DNA of 64,000 nt from Phyllobacterium sp. OV277 (GCF_900104355.1 NZ_FNIY01000006.1:124001-188000); one strand, 5' to 3'. Numbered from the stretch's first letter, positions 18,432-29,139 are shown. Program-made: numbers and translations. The notes: a model not told the origin generated them from the letters alone.

Positions 18432-21350
18432 ATGACCGACACGCCCAAGCCACTCGACTATTCGAAGACACTTTATTTGCCGCAGACCGACTTTCCGATG
18501 CGTGCGGGCCTGCCCGCCAAAGAACCGGAATTTGTCAAGCGCTGGGGCGACATGGACCTCTACAGGAAGCTGCGGGAGGACGCGAAGGATCGTCCGCTCT
18601 ACGTCCTGCATGACGGCCCACCCTATGCCAATGGTAACATCCATATCGGCCATGCGCTGAACAAGATCCTCAAGGATGTCATCACCCGCTCGTTCCAGAT
18701 GCGTGGGTTCAATTCCAATTATGTGCCGGGCTGGGATTGCCACGGTCTGCCGATCGAATGGAAGATCGAGGAACAGTACCGCGCCAAGGGCAAGGACAAG
18801 GACGAGGTGCCGATCAACGAATTCCGCAAGGAATGCCGCGAGTTCGCCACCAACTGGATCAAGATCCAGTCCGCCGAGTTCAAGCGCTTGGGTATTGAGG
18901 GTGATTTCGACAATCCCTACACGACGATGGCCTTTCACGCCGAAAGCCGTATCGCTGGCGAATTGCTGAAATTCGCCATGTCGGGCCAGCTTTATCGCGG
19001 TTCGAAGCCGGTTATGTGGTCGGTTGTCGAGCGTACGGCGCTGGCCGAAGCCGAGGTTGAATATCAGGACTATGAGAGCGACACGATCTGGGTGAAATTC
19101 CAGGTCTCCACCGGTGCGGATGATCTCAAATCCGCACATGTGGTTATCTGGACGACGACGCCATGGACTATCCCCGGCAATCGTGCGGTCAGCTACTCGC
19201 CACGTATCGCTTACGGTCTCTATGAAGTTGAAACCGCTGAGAACGACTTCGGGCCACGCCCCGGCGAAAAGCTTATCTTCGCCGACGCGCTTGCCGAAGA
19301 ATCTGCTGTTAAAGCCAAGCTGACCTTCAAGCGGATCAGAACGGTTGCCGCTGACGAATTTGCTGCAATGACGCTGGCGCATCCCTTCAAAGGATTGGGC
19401 GGAGGTTATGAATTTGTGGTTCCAATGGTCGCAGGCGATCACGTCACTGATGATGCTGGTACGGGCTTCGTTCATACAGCTCCCGGCCATGGCCGCGAGG
19501 ATTTCGATGCATGGACCGATGCCGCCCGCGAACTGGAAGCGCGCGGAATTTCTGCGGCAATCCCGTTCACCGTCGATGATGCCGGGTTCTACACCAAGGA
19601 CGCGCCGGGGCTTGGTCCTGACCGTGAAGGCGGGGCTGCGCGTGTCATCGATGATAACGGCAAGAAGGGCGATGCCAACAAGGTCGTCATTGACGAGCTT
19701 ATCGCGCGCGGTGCCCTGTTTGCCCGTGGCCGGTTGAAGCACAGCTATCCGCATTCATGGCGTTCCAAAAAGCCGGTGATCTTCCGCAATACGCCGCAAT
19801 GGTTTGTCTATATGGACAAGGACCTCGGTGATCTGACCACATTGCGCTCCCGTGCCCTCGCTGCCATCGACGAGACACGTTTTGTGCCCGCCGGTGGTCA
19901 GAACCGTTTGCGCGCCATGATCGAAGACCGCCCTGACTGGGTGCTGTCACGTCAGCGCGCATGGGGCGTGCCGATCTGCGTCTTTGCCGATGAGAACGGT
20001 AATGTTCTGAAAGACGATGCAGTCAATGCCCGCATTCTTGAGGCTTTCGAGCGGGAAGGTGCCGATGCATGGTTTGCCGAAGGCGCGCGTGAGCGTTTCC
20101 TTGGTGAGAAGGCGAACGAGCCTTGGGTGCAGGTTCGCGACATTCTCGATGTGTGGTTCGATTCAGGTTCGACCCATGTTTTCACACTGGAAGATCGTCC
20201 TGATCTGAAATGGCCTGCCGACGTTTACCTTGAGGGCTCCGACCAGCATCGCGGCTGGTTCCATTCGTCGCTCCTGGAAAGCTGTGGCACGCGTGGCCGT
20301 GCACCTTACAACACCCTTGTCACCCATGGTTTCACCATGGACGAGGAGGGGCGCAAAATGTCGAAGTCGCTCGGAAATACCGTGACGCCGCAGGATGTGA
20401 TCAAGGACTCAGGTGCCGATATCCTGCGTCTCTGGGTCATGACCACGGATTATTGGGAAGATCAGCGTCTCGGCAAGAATATCATCCAGACGAACATCGA
20501 TTCCTACCGCAAATTGCGCAACACCATCCGCTGGATGCTTGGCACTCTGGCCCATGATGCCGGTGATGAGATTGCCTATGCGGACATGCCTGAACTTGAA
20601 AAGCTGATGCTGCATCGCCTCGCTGAACTCGATGAACTGGTCCGCTCAAGCTATGATGCGTTTGAATTCAAGCGCATCACCCGCTCGCTGATCGATTTCA
20701 TGAATGTCGAATTGTCGGCGTTCTACTTCGATATCCGCAAGGATGCGCTCTATTGCGATGCGCCTTCAAGTGTGAAGCGCCGCGCTTCACTGCAGGTCGT
20801 GCGTCATCTCTTCGACCGTCTCGTGACATGGCTTGCGCCGATGTTGCCATTCACGACCGAAGAAGCGTGGATGGATCAATATCCAGCGGCAAAGTCCGTG
20901 CATCTTGAGCAGTTCCGTGAAACGCCTGCCGAGTGGAAGAACGACGCCTTGGCTGAAAAGTGGCGCAAGGTGCGGGAAGTTCGCCGTGCTGTCACCGGTG
21001 CACTGGAACTGGAGCGTGCCGACAAGCGCATCGGTTCGTCGCTGGAGGCCGCGCCGGTGGTTTATGTCACCGATCCGGAATTGCTTGCCGCCGTTTCAGA
21101 TCTGGATATGGCCGAGATCTGCATCACCAGTGCCATCACGATCAAGGGTGCGGCGGCTCCTGCCGGGTCCTTTGTTGCCGACGACGTAAAAGGCGTGGCT
21201 GTTGTTTCCGAGCGTGCGTCGGGCACAAAATGCGCCCGTTCATGGCGTTATACCCATGATGTTGGCTCGGATCCGGCCTATCCTGACGTTTCAGCCCGCG
21301 ATGCGGCCGCTTTGCATGAATTGGCAAAACTCGGCAAACTCGCCATTTAG
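18432..21350 (+). CDS. ileS: Isoleucyl-tRNA synthetase
   Basis: Class I synthetase charging tRNA-Ile, with an editing domain for misactivated valine. 972 residues. The HIGH motif is in [15 protein letters not shown] (near residue 68) and KMSKS in [14 protein letters not shown]. The editing domain contains [12 protein letters not shown] and [15 protein letters not shown]. The C-terminal zinc-like motif is degenerate: KCARSWRY has one cysteine where bacterial type enzymes often show CxxC pairs; this is seen in alphaproteobacterial relatives. GGAAAA precedes the ATG, and a strong terminator follows. Confidence 0.98.
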   Translation: MTDTPKPLDYSKTLYLPQTDFPMRAGLPAKEPEFVKRWGDMDLYRKLREDAKDRPLYVLHDGPPYANGNIHIGHALNKILKDVITRSFQMRGFNSNYVPGWDCHGLPIEWKIEEQYRAKGKDKDEVPINEFRKECREFATNWIKIQSAEFKRLGIEGDFDNPYTTMAFHAESRIAGELLKFAMSGQLYRGSKPVMWSVVERTALAEAEVEYQDYESDTIWVKFQVSTGADDLKSAHVVIWTTTPWTIPGNRAVSYSPRIAYGLYEVETAENDFGPRPGEKLIFADALAEESAVKAKLTFKRIRTVAADEFAAMTLAHPFKGLGGGYEFVVPMVAGDHVTDDAGTGFVHTAPGHGREDFDAWTDAARELEARGISAAIPFTVDDAGFYTKDAPGLGPDREGGAARVIDDNGKKGDANKVVIDELIARGALFARGRLKHSYPHSWRSKKPVIFRNTPQWFVYMDKDLGDLTTLRSRALAAIDETRFVPAGGQNRLRAMIEDRPDWVLSRQRAWGVPICVFADENGNVLKDDAVNARILEAFEREGADAWFAEGARERFLGEKANEPWVQVRDILDVWFDSGSTHVFTLEDRPDLKWPADVYLEGSDQHRGWFHSSLLESCGTRGRAPYNTLVTHGFTMDEEGRKMSKSLGNTVTPQDVIKDSGADILRLWVMTTDYWEDQRLGKNIIQTNIDSYRKLRNTIRWMLGTLAHDAGDEIAYADMPELEKLMLHRLAELDELVRSSYDAFEFKRITRSLIDFMNVELSAFYFDIRKDALYCDAPSSVKRRASLQVVRHLFDRLVTWLAPMLPFTTEEAWMDQYPAAKSVHLEQFRETPAEWKNDALAEKWRKVREVRRAVTGALELERADKRIGSSLEAAPVVYVTDPELLAAVSDLDMAEICITSAITIKGAAAPAGSFVADDVKGVAVVSERASGTKCARSWRYTHDVGSDPAYPDVSARDAAALHELAKLGKLAI

Positions 21351-21360
21351 GTGTATAAAG

Positions 21361-21390
21361 GCGGATCATTCTCTGGATGATCCGCATTTT
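21361..21390 (+). terminator. Rho-independent terminator of ileS
   Basis: GCGGATCAT (21361-21369), 7-base loop, ATGATCCGC (21377-21385), then ATTTT. It begins 10 bases after the ileS stop. Confidence 0.85.
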
Positions 21391-21541
21391 GCTTAACAAA
21401 AGCTTGCATCGGCTTGCTTATTGGGACGGGCCTCATGTAAAAGGCTTGCCATTGAGTTGCCTGATTTAACAGGCAGGGCATGGATCAGGCCTATTGAATC
21501 GGCTGAGTCGGCAATATGAGCTTGGGGCGAAAGTGGCGAGT

Positions 21542-22210
21542 ATGGATTTGAACGGACGTATTACAGTTCTTGGTGCAATGCTTGCGTCGTTGACGTTGGC
21601 CGGATGTGCTTCGTCGCCAACCTATGGGACGAACAAGACAGCTGGTAGCCAGTTGTTGGACGACGTTTCCAATATCGCTTCGTTCGGGCCCAAGAAGAAA
21701 GATTCAATTGCCTACAATCCGCGCCCTGATCTGGTTCGCCCTGTCGCTGGCAAGCCGGGCCAATTGCCTGCGCCGCAGGACAACGCCATGGCAGCCAATA
21801 GTGCCAACTGGCCGGAATCGCCGGAAGCGCGCCGCAAGCGCTTGCGTGATGAGGCGACCGCCAACCAGAACAACCCCAATTATGTCCCGCAGATCGAAAA
21901 TGATGTGCCTGCCGCCAAATCGGTTGATACGGGTGAACATGGTTTCTTCAACGACAGGAACCCGCCGCCATCAGGCGTGTCGGCCAAGACGCAATCTGCT
22001 GAATTCCGTGCGCGCCGTCTTGCCTCCACCGCCGGTTCACCGAAAACCCGTCGCTATCTGAGCGAGCCGCCGCTGGAGTATCGCGCACCGGCAGGAACTG
22101 CAGCTACCGATGAGCTGGGTGAAGATGAAGCCAAGAAGGAACGCGATCGCAAGGCCGCTGCCCGCAAGGACAAGGGCTTCAGCTTCAAGAACCTCATCCC
22201 CTGGAATTGA
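21542..22210 (+). CDS. Putative lipoprotein of unknown function
   Basis: A 222-residue protein with a lipoprotein signal ending in the lipobox LTLAGC (cysteine near residue 21). The rest is rich in Pro, Ala, Asn and charged residues with little predicted order, ending in a basic stretch (KKERDRKAAARKDKGF). I recognise no domain. The ATG at 21542 is chosen because it gives a proper lipoprotein leader; a start at 21494 would put 16 polar residues before it. It is a single gene between two terminators, probably periplasmic and membrane-anchored. Confidence 0.75.
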   Translation: MDLNGRITVLGAMLASLTLAGCASSPTYGTNKTAGSQLLDDVSNIASFGPKKKDSIAYNPRPDLVRPVAGKPGQLPAPQDNAMAANSANWPESPEARRKRLRDEATANQNNPNYVPQIENDVPAAKSVDTGEHGFFNDRNPPPSGVSAKTQSAEFRARRLASTAGSPKTRRYLSEPPLEYRAPAGTAATDELGEDEAKKERDRKAAARKDKGFSFKNLIPWN

Positions 22211-22232
22211 TCCGGAATATTTTGCGACACTC

Positions 22233-22263
22233 GAAAGGCTCCTTCAGGGAGCCTTTCTTTTTT
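22233..22263 (+). terminator. Rho-independent terminator of the lipoprotein gene
   Basis: GAAAGGCTCC (22233-22242), loop TTCAG, GGAGCCTTTC (22248-22257), followed by TTTTTT. Confidence 0.88.
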
Positions 22264-22342
22264 CGGTGATGTAAAGCGTCTTGCCTTTGCCTTGATGTAC
22301 CGGGAATATCGCTTTGTCTCTGTCAGTTGAGGATCATCGATC

Positions 22343-23329
22343 TTGCGCCTTTTACGTATTCCCGCGTTGATTGTTCTCATTCTCCTGACAGTCTTTGCCT
22401 TTGTGTGGGGCGGGCTTGCTCTCTGGTATCAACTGCCATTCGGCCTTCCCGGTGTCGCCGGTCTGGTTGCCGTCTGGGTCATTATCGGCCTTGTCGTCCT
22501 CTGGCTTGAAGTGACCGGACGCGTCCGCCGTGCTTTGGTTGTGTTTATACCGGTTATGGCTGCCCTGCTGTTCTGGTGGAGCACAATCACGCCATCGCTC
22601 AATCGCATCTGGGCCGATGACGTGGCGCAGACTGTGACAGGCACACTTAGCGGCAATCATGTCACTCTGGCCAATATCCGCAATTTTGAATGGCGCAGCG
22701 CAACGGATTACACCCCGCGCTGGGAAGTCCGCTCTTACGATTTGGAGAAACTCGACTCGGTGGATGTGTTTTTATCCTATTGGTCGAGCCCGGCCATTGC
22801 CCATACGCTGGTGAGCTTTGGTTTTACCGATGGCGAGCACGTCGTGTTCTCCGCCGAAATCCGGAAAGAGCGTCACGAGCAGTTTTCCGAAGTGGGCGGC
22901 TTCTTCAAGGAGTTTGAGCTGGCGATGATCGCCGCCGATGAGCGTGACATTATCCGCGTACGCACCAATATCCGTAAGGAAGACGTTTATCGCTACCGGA
23001 TCAACATGACACCGGAAATGCGTCAGGCGCTGTTTCTGTCCTATCTGGATACGGGAAACCGCCTGTCGAAAGAAGCACAGTTTTACAACACAATAACGGC
23101 TAATTGCACGACGGTGATTTTCGATATGATCCGGGCCATTACACCCGGTCTCCCGATTGACTACCGCGTCATTCTATCGGGATATCTACCCGGTTATTTG
23201 TATGATCTTGGCGCGATAGACCGAAGCAAGCCGCTTGAACAGGTCATTCAGGCCGCATCAATCAACCAGCGCGCGATGGACGCCGACAAGGCTGAAGACT
23301 TTTCTGCGAGAATACGCGCTGACAACTAA
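22343..23329 (+). CDS. DUF4105 domain membrane protein
   Basis: A 328-residue protein with three N-terminal membrane segments (residues about 5-25, 30-50 and 60-78), followed by a soluble domain on the far side of the membrane. That domain matches DUF4105 in features such as WEVRSYDLEKLDSVDVFLSYW and YNTITANCTTVIFDMIR, where the N-C pair resembles the active-site area of NlpC/P60-like cysteine proteases. That role is inference. The start is TTG at 22343, preceded by GAGG. The stop overlaps the convergent tadA stop by 4 bases. Confidence 0.8.
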   Translation: MRLLRIPALIVLILLTVFAFVWGGLALWYQLPFGLPGVAGLVAVWVIIGLVVLWLEVTGRVRRALVVFIPVMAALLFWWSTITPSLNRIWADDVAQTVTGTLSGNHVTLANIRNFEWRSATDYTPRWEVRSYDLEKLDSVDVFLSYWSSPAIAHTLVSFGFTDGEHVVFSAEIRKERHEQFSEVGGFFKEFELAMIAADERDIIRVRTNIRKEDVYRYRINMTPEMRQALFLSYLDTGNRLSKEAQFYNTITANCTTVIFDMIRAITPGLPIDYRVILSGYLPGYLYDLGAIDRSKPLEQVIQAASINQRAMDADKAEDFSARIRADN

Positions 23330-23787
23330 AGCCGTCTGGCGCGGAAGAATTCCTTGAGGATGATCTCGGCTTCCTGTTCCTGGAAGCCGGAATAGACCTC
23401 CGGCGCATGATGACAGGTTGGTTGCGCGAAAAATCGTGCGCCATTTTCCACGCCGCCGCCCTTCATATCCTGCGCGCCATAATACAAACGCCGGATGCGG
23501 GCGAAGGACATCGCCGCAGCGCACATGGTGCAGGGTTCAAGCGTCACATAAAGATCGCAGCCTGTCAGCCGTTCATCATCGAGCATTGCGCAAGCAGCCC
23601 GGATGACAAGAACCTCGGCATGAGCCGTAGGATCATTAAGCTCGCGCGTGCGATTTCCTGCCTGCGCAAGCACCTTGCCGTCCTTGACCAGAACAGCGCC
23701 AACGGGCACTTCACCACGCTTTGCCGCGGCTCTAGCCTCGGCCAATGCAAGGTCCATAGGTCCCATAGGATCAGTTTTTTGGTTCAC
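23326..23787 (-). CDS. tadA: tRNA(Arg) adenosine-34 deaminase TadA
   Basis: Converts A34 to inosine in the anticodon of tRNA-Arg(ACG). The 153-residue protein contains the zinc deaminase motifs H56-A-E58 and P85-C86-T-M-C89, plus ARIRRLYYGAQDMKGG, typical of TadA rather than cytidine deaminases. The start is uncertain: GTG at 23787 or ATG at 23766 or 23757; none has a good ribosome site. It is convergent with the DUF4105 gene (4-base overlap of the ends) and divergent from the pseudouridine synthase gene. Confidence 0.92.
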   Translation of the reverse strand: MNQKTDPMGPMDLALAEARAAAKRGEVPVGAVLVKDGKVLAQAGNRTRELNDPTAHAEVLVIRAACAMLDDERLTGCDLYVTLEPCTMCAAAMSFARIRRLYYGAQDMKGGGVENGARFFAQPTCHHAPEVYSGFQEQEAEIILKEFFRARRL

Positions 23788-23865
23788 GCTGCACTCATTG
23801 TCCAGAATTTACTCGCAAGCTGCCGTCATAGCTGGTAGTTAGCCCCGCTGAAAGGCAAACATTCC

Positions 23866-25749
23866 ATGACCAGTTCAAATGATGACGGAAAGGGCGGTAA
23901 ACGTCCCTTTGAAAAGCGCAGCTTCGACAAGAAGGGCGCCGATGGCGGCCGTGGTGGCCGTCCGGCCCCGCGCAAATATGATGATGGTGCGCGGGATCCC
24001 GCGACGCGCGGTCCGCGCAAATCATCTTTTGAGGAAGCGCCAGTTGATGACAGCGAGCGTATCGCCAAGCGCCTTGCCCGCGCAGGCATAGCCTCGCGCC
24101 GCGAAGCCGAAACGATGATCGCCGCAGGGCGTATCTCGGTCAATGGCAAGGTGCTTGCCAGCCCGGCGATCAACGTCAAGCGTGAAGATCGCATTGAAGT
24201 TGATGGCAAGCCATTGCCGCAGAAAGAACGCACCCGTCTGTGGCTCTATCACAAGCCTGCGGGTCTGGTGACGACCAATCGCGACCCGGAAGGCCGTCAG
24301 ACTGTTTTTGAATCGCTGCCGAAGGATATGCCGCGCGTTCTGTCCGTCGGACGTCTCGATATCAACACGGAAGGCCTTTTGCTGCTGACCAATGATGGCG
24401 GCCTGTCGCGTGCGCTTGAACTTCCATCCACTGGCTGGCTGCGCCGTTACCGTGTCCGCGCCCATGGCAGCGTGACGCAGGAAAAGCTCGATACGCTGAA
24501 AGACGGCATTGCCGTTGAAGGCGTGTTCTACGGCGCAATCGAAGCGACGCTGGAACGCGAGCAGGGCTCCAATGTCTGGATCATGATGGGTCTGCGGGAA
24601 GGCAAGAACCGCGAAGTCAAGAATGTGCTTGGCGCGCTTGGCCTTTCAGTCAATCGCCTGATCCGCATTTCCTACGGCCCGTTCCAGTTGAGCGATCTGC
24701 CTGAAGGTTCAGTGCGGGAAATGAACGGCCGCACATTGCGCGACCAGCTCGGCGAGCGCCTGATCGAAGAATCCGGTGCTGATTTTGAAGCGCCGATCAT
24801 CAATGTCTTTTCCAATGATGCGGTAAAGGGTGAGGCGGTTGTACAGCAGCCTGCTGCCGATCGCCCGGCGCGCCGCTCCTCGGAGTGGATTTCAAGCGCA
24901 CCGGTTGCCAAAAGCCGTGGCCCGCGCAAGTCCAAGGACGAGAAGCGCGAAGAATCCCTGTCGCGTCTGACAACGGACCGCAGCGAACGCCCCGGCGCTT
25001 CTCGCGATGCCCGTGGTGGCCGTGACGAGCGTCCGGCCCGTGCGCCGCGTGCGGATGATCGCAAGCCGCGCGCCGATGACCGCAAACCGCGTGATGCTTC
25101 AGCGCCGAGAGGCAAAGGTGCAAAGGCTGAGGAGCCGCTACCGCCGCGTGCCCGCTCTGCCAATGTCTGGATGGCGCCCGGTGCACGTCCAGTCGGCAAG
25201 CCCAAGGCCAAAACTGGTGAACCACGCGGTGAGCGCAGGAATTCCGATGCTCCCCGCACCGAACGGCCAAAGCGTTTCGAGGAAGGTTCTTCGCGTTCTG
25301 CGGGCGACCGTCCGCAGCGTGAACGTCCCGCTGCTGCCTACGCAGGCGGCGACAAGCCGCGCAGCTATTCCCCGCGTCCACCACGCGGCGATGATGACAG
25401 AGCCGAGCGTCCAAAGCGTTCTTTTGGTTCGGATCGTCCAGAAGGGTCGCGTGATGGCCCGCGTCCACCCCGTCCTCCACGGGTCGGCAAGCGTGAGCGC
25501 GCCGAGTTGAAGGAACGCGAAGCCGGTGGCGGCAAGCCGTCATTCCAGTCTGATCGCCCGGCGCGTTCCGATCGCCCTTATGGCACGAGCGGTGGTCCGG
25601 GTAGGTCGGAGGGCCGTTCCGGCGATCGACCCTATGGCGGTCCAAAAGGTGCGGCGCCTCGCGGTGCTCCATCAGGTGGCCCGAAGGGTCCGCGCAGTGG
25701 TGGTTCTGGCGGCGGTGCAGGTCGTCCCCCACGCAAGCCTAAGCCATAG
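23866..25749 (+). CDS. RsuA/RluB-family rRNA pseudouridine synthase with long basic tail
   Basis: A 627-residue protein. Residues about 1-60 form an Arg/Gly/Lys-rich lead-in, followed by an S4 RNA-binding domain ([26 protein letters not shown]) and the RsuA/RluB catalytic domain with GRLD, catalytic D165, in [14 protein letters not shown]. From about residue 310 to the end lies a tail of nearly 300 residues, mostly Arg, Pro, Gly, Asp, Ser and Lys with repeated DRPxR-like units. The catalytic part is most like RluB, which modifies 23S rRNA (inference). It is followed by rsmD, another rRNA modifier. Confidence 0.9.
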   Translation: MTSSNDDGKGGKRPFEKRSFDKKGADGGRGGRPAPRKYDDGARDPATRGPRKSSFEEAPVDDSERIAKRLARAGIASRREAETMIAAGRISVNGKVLASPAINVKREDRIEVDGKPLPQKERTRLWLYHKPAGLVTTNRDPEGRQTVFESLPKDMPRVLSVGRLDINTEGLLLLTNDGGLSRALELPSTGWLRRYRVRAHGSVTQEKLDTLKDGIAVEGVFYGAIEATLEREQGSNVWIMMGLREGKNREVKNVLGALGLSVNRLIRISYGPFQLSDLPEGSVREMNGRTLRDQLGERLIEESGADFEAPIINVFSNDAVKGEAVVQQPAADRPARRSSEWISSAPVAKSRGPRKSKDEKREESLSRLTTDRSERPGASRDARGGRDERPARAPRADDRKPRADDRKPRDASAPRGKGAKAEEPLPPRARSANVWMAPGARPVGKPKAKTGEPRGERRNSDAPRTERPKRFEEGSSRSAGDRPQRERPAAAYAGGDKPRSYSPRPPRGDDDRAERPKRSFGSDRPEGSRDGPRPPRPPRVGKRERAELKEREAGGGKPSFQSDRPARSDRPYGTSGGPGRSEGRSGDRPYGGPKGAAPRGAPSGGPKGPRSGGSGGGAGRPPRKPKP

Positions 25750-25760
25750 GCGTGGATTTG

Positions 25761-26318
25761 ATGCGGATTGTCGGCGGCAAATTTCGCGGGCGGGCATTGG
25801 CAACGCCAAACACCAATGCCATCCGGCCAACCACGGATCGGACGCGGGAAAGCCTTTTCAACATTCTGGTGCACAATTATCCGGAAAAGTTCGAAGCGAC
25901 CCGCGTGCTTGATCTTTTTGCTGGGACAGGCGCTTTGGGGCTTGAAGCCATATCGCGCGGTGCGCGCTATGGTGTGTTCATTGAGGAGTCGACCGAGGGG
26001 CGCGGTCTGATCCGCACCAATGTCGAAGCCTTCGGCCTGCTTGGCAACACCAAGATTTTCCGCCGCGACGCAGCCAAACTTGGAGAAGCCGGGACAATCG
26101 AGCCGTTTGATCTCGTCTTCGCCGACCCGCCCTATGGCAAAGGTCTTGGAGAACTTGCCTTCAAATCCGCACTTGAAGGCGGTTGGCTCAATCCCGACAC
26201 ACTTCTCGTGCTTGAAGAAGAGGCCGAAGCCGTGATCAATCTTGATCCGCGATTCGCGGTGGTGGAAGAACGTCACTACGGCGGAACAATCATACGATTT
26301 GTCACGTTGAGCGGCTAA
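25761..26318 (+). CDS. rsmD: 16S rRNA (guanine966-N2)-methyltransferase RsmD
   Basis: A 185-residue SAM-dependent methyltransferase acting on the small ribosomal subunit. It has the RsmD opening MRIVGGKFRGRALATP, the substrate segment RPTTDRTRESLFNIL, SAM-binding VLDLFAGTGALGLEA, and the catalytic DPPYG. It starts 11 bases after the pseudouridine synthase stop (a GTG at 25752 is the alternative), so the two rRNA-modifying genes form an operon. Confidence 0.94.
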   Translation: MRIVGGKFRGRALATPNTNAIRPTTDRTRESLFNILVHNYPEKFEATRVLDLFAGTGALGLEAISRGARYGVFIEESTEGRGLIRTNVEAFGLLGNTKIFRRDAAKLGEAGTIEPFDLVFADPPYGKGLGELAFKSALEGGWLNPDTLLVLEEEAEAVINLDPRFAVVEERHYGGTIIRFVTLSG

Positions 26319-26356
26319 ACCGCTGCATTGTTGAACAGGATTGCGAAGGAAGATTG

Positions 26357-27823
26357 ATGTCGCAAGTAATAGGCCGCACCGTTGCGGCATTCGTTTTGGC
26401 CGGAACCTTGTCGACTGCCGGTTTCATTCTTCCCACACATGCCCAGACCATGGCGCAGCTGACGGCAGAGGTTCAGAAAGCCGATAGCGCCGGTGTCTCG
26501 TCCTTCCATCTGGAAAATGGACTTGAGGTTGTGGTGATCCCCGATCATCGCGCACCCGTTGTCACCCATATGCTGTGGTACCATGTAGGTTCAGCGGATG
26601 AAGACCCCGGCAAGTCAGGCATTGCGCATTTCTTCGAACATCTGATGTTCAAGGCGACCAAGACCTATCCGGCAGGCGAATTTTCCCGCAAGGTTGCCGA
26701 GATCGGCGGTCAGGAAAACGCCTTCACTTCCTATGATTATACCGCCTTCTTCCAGCAGGTGTCGCCGCAGGCGCTCGAAATGGTCATGACCTATGAGGCG
26801 GACCGCATGGAAAACCTCATCCTCAACGATGATGTGGTGAAGACAGAGCGCGACGTTGTTCTGGAAGAGCGCCGTTCACGCGTCGATACCAATCCGGCGG
26901 CGCTTTTGTCTGAAGAAGTGAATGCAACGCTTTACCAGAACCATCCTTACCGGTTCCCGGTCATCGGCTGGTTGCATGAGATGGAGCAGCTCAACCTCAA
27001 GGATGGTTTGGCATTCTATGAGAAATTCTACACGCCCAACAATGCGACGCTCGTCGTTTCGGGTGACGTTGATGCCGACACCGTGAAAGCGCTGGCTGAA
27101 AAGACCTATGGCAAGGTGCCACGCCGCTCGGAACCCGGTAAACGCATAAGGCCGCAGGAACCGGAGCAAAACACCAAGCGTACTGTATCGCTGGCCGATC
27201 CGCGCGTATCGCAGCCAAGCTTCCAGAAATTATGGCTCGTACCGTCCTATAACAATGCCAAGCCGGGCGAAGCCGAAGCGCTTGATCTCTTAAGTGAAAT
27301 TCTTGGTGGTTCGACGCGCAGCCGCGTCTATCAGGCACTTGTTGTGAAGGATGGGCTCGCCGCCAGCGCTGGCGTCTATTATCAGGGTGGATCGCTGGAT
27401 GACGGCACGTTCTCTGTCTATGGCGCGCCGCGTGGTTCGGCCTCGCTGCAGCAGGTCGAGGCAGGTGTTGATGCGCAGATCGCCCGTATCATCAAGGACG
27501 GCGTGACAGAAGACGAATTGGAACAGGCGCGTAACCGCTTTTTGAAAAGCGTTATCTTCGCCCGTGACAGTCAGGCCGGAATGGCGCGTATTTACGGCTC
27601 GACGCTTTCAACAGGCCAGACGATCAAGGACATTCAGGAATGGCCGGATCGTATTCAGGCGGTAAAAGTTCAGGACATCAAGGATGTGGCCAAACGCTAT
27701 CTTGTCGATGCCCGTTCTGTCACCAGTTACCTGATGCCGGAGGACGGCAAGCCCGACGAGAAAATTCCGTCAACAGGTGAAGCTGCACCTGTTCAGCCGC
27801 AAACTGAGGGAGTCATCCAATGA
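26357..27823 (+). CDS. Periplasmic M16 zinc peptidase, catalytic subunit
   Basis: A 488-residue pitrilysin-family protease with a Sec signal peptide (cleavage near residue 31, ...THAQ). The inverted zinc motif HxxEH is present at H91-F-F-E94-H95, and the downstream ER-V--EE segment supplies the third ligand. The ATG at 26357 has AAGGAAG upstream. The next gene is a second M16 protein lacking the zinc motif, starting in an ATGA overlap; such pairs work as heterodimers with one active and one inactive subunit (family knowledge). Confidence 0.92.
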   Translation: MSQVIGRTVAAFVLAGTLSTAGFILPTHAQTMAQLTAEVQKADSAGVSSFHLENGLEVVVIPDHRAPVVTHMLWYHVGSADEDPGKSGIAHFFEHLMFKATKTYPAGEFSRKVAEIGGQENAFTSYDYTAFFQQVSPQALEMVMTYEADRMENLILNDDVVKTERDVVLEERRSRVDTNPAALLSEEVNATLYQNHPYRFPVIGWLHEMEQLNLKDGLAFYEKFYTPNNATLVVSGDVDADTVKALAEKTYGKVPRRSEPGKRIRPQEPEQNTKRTVSLADPRVSQPSFQKLWLVPSYNNAKPGEAEALDLLSEILGGSTRSRVYQALVVKDGLAASAGVYYQGGSLDDGTFSVYGAPRGSASLQQVEAGVDAQIARIIKDGVTEDELEQARNRFLKSVIFARDSQAGMARIYGSTLSTGQTIKDIQEWPDRIQAVKVQDIKDVAKRYLVDARSVTSYLMPEDGKPDEKIPSTGEAAPVQPQTEGVIQ

Positions 27824-29139
27824 CCAGAATGTTGACACCCGTTTTCGGCAGGATCGCTGCTGCATTGCTTTTTGTCATCTTTGCTGCCGCCCCTGTTTAT
27901 GCGGTGGAGATCAAGGAAGTGGTCTCACCCAAGGGCATTCGTGCGTGGCTGGTGCAGGATGACTTTGTTCCGCTGATCGCCCTGCGGTTTTCCTTCGAGG
28001 GCGGTTCGGCGCAGGACCCCAAAGGCAAGGAAGGCCTTGCCAATCTGATGACCGGGCTCTTTGACGAGGGCGCTGGTGATTTCGATTCAGACGCGTTTCA
28101 GGAAAAGCTCGACAATGTTGGCGCTGAAATGGGTTTCAGTGCTGATGACGACCGTATCTCTGGCGCTATGCGTATGCTCGCCGATAAGCGCGATGAGGCG
28201 GTTGATCTTCTGGCGCTTGCGGTGAACAAACCGCGTTTCGATCAGGCACCGATTGATCGTATTCGCCAGCAGCTTGTTGCCAATATCAAGGCGTCGGAAC
28301 GCGATCCAAACACCATCGCCGGACGCAAATTTGCCGAAGCGCTCTATGGCGATCATCCCTATGGTCGCCAGTCGCAGGGCACCGAAGCCAGTCTGGCATC
28401 CATTACCCGTGATGATCTCGTCGGCTATCACAGCCACGTCTTTGCCCGTGACAAGTTGATCGTCGGCGTTGTCGGTTCAATCAGTCCCGAACAGCTGGCT
28501 CCTTTGCTCGACAAGGTTTTTGGCGATCTGCCCGAGAAGGCGCAGCTCGAGCCGGTCAAGGATGCCAATCTTGCGTTGGGCAAGACGACCCGTGTCGACT
28601 ACCCCTTGCCGCAGACATCAATTTCCATGGTTTATCCGGGCGTGCGTCGTCAGGATGCCGATTTCTTCCCGGCCTTTGTCATGAATCATATTCTGGGCGG
28701 CGGCAGTTTCTCCTCACGTATTTACAACGAGGTTCGCGAAAAGCGCGGCCTTGCCTATTCCGCCGGTTCGGCTCTCGTCAGCCGCGATCATATGGCAGCG
28801 CTGACGATTTCGACGGCAACCCGTTCTGATCGTTCAGGCGAAACCTTGCAAATTATCAAGGATGAAGTTGCCCGCATGGCCAAGGATGGCCCGACTGAGG
28901 ATGAACTGGTCGAAGCCAAGAAATATCTTGTTGGCTCTTACGCCATCAATAATCTGGATTCATCATCCGCCGTTGCCAGCACACTTATTGGGCTTCAGGA
29001 TGAACATCTTGGCCGGGACTATATCGACAAGCGGGCAGACCTGATCAATGCTGTGACGTTGGATCAGGTAAAGGCTGCGGCAAAGAAATTGCTCGAAACC
29101 GAACCGGCAATTCTGATTGTTGGTCCGCCCCAGTCCTGA
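27820..29139 (+). CDS. Periplasmic M16 peptidase-like subunit lacking HxxEH
   Basis: A 439-residue partner of the upstream protease. It has a signal peptide (cleavage near residue 28, ...PVYAVE) and the M16 fold signature near the C-terminal half (ILGGGSFSSRIYNEVREKRGLAYS, the R/Y substrate-binding region). At the position of HxxEH it reads GLANLMTGLFDEG, so it cannot bind the catalytic zinc. The start overlaps the upstream stop by 4 bases. A role in forming the closed chamber with the active subunit is inferred from the family. Confidence 0.9.
   Translation: MTRMLTPVFGRIAAALLFVIFAAAPVYAVEIKEVVSPKGIRAWLVQDDFVPLIALRFSFEGGSAQDPKGKEGLANLMTGLFDEGAGDFDSDAFQEKLDNVGAEMGFSADDDRISGAMRMLADKRDEAVDLLALAVNKPRFDQAPIDRIRQQLVANIKASERDPNTIAGRKFAEALYGDHPYGRQSQGTEASLASITRDDLVGYHSHVFARDKLIVGVVGSISPEQLAPLLDKVFGDLPEKAQLEPVKDANLALGKTTRVDYPLPQTSISMVYPGVRRQDADFFPAFVMNHILGGGSFSSRIYNEVREKRGLAYSAGSALVSRDHMAALTISTATRSDRSGETLQIIKDEVARMAKDGPTEDELVEAKKYLVGSYAINNLDSSSAVASTLIGLQDEHLGRDYIDKRADLINAVTLDQVKAAAKKLLETEPAILIVGPPQS

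Noticed and set aside
18417-19754. 445-codon minus-strand frame opposite ileS
   Set aside because: Overlaps the essential ileS coding region; no ribosome site or recognisable domain.
24800-25732. 310-codon minus-strand frame opposite the pseudouridine synthase tail
   Set aside because: Arises from the repetitive GC-rich tail; His/Arg-rich product is typical of a shadow frame.
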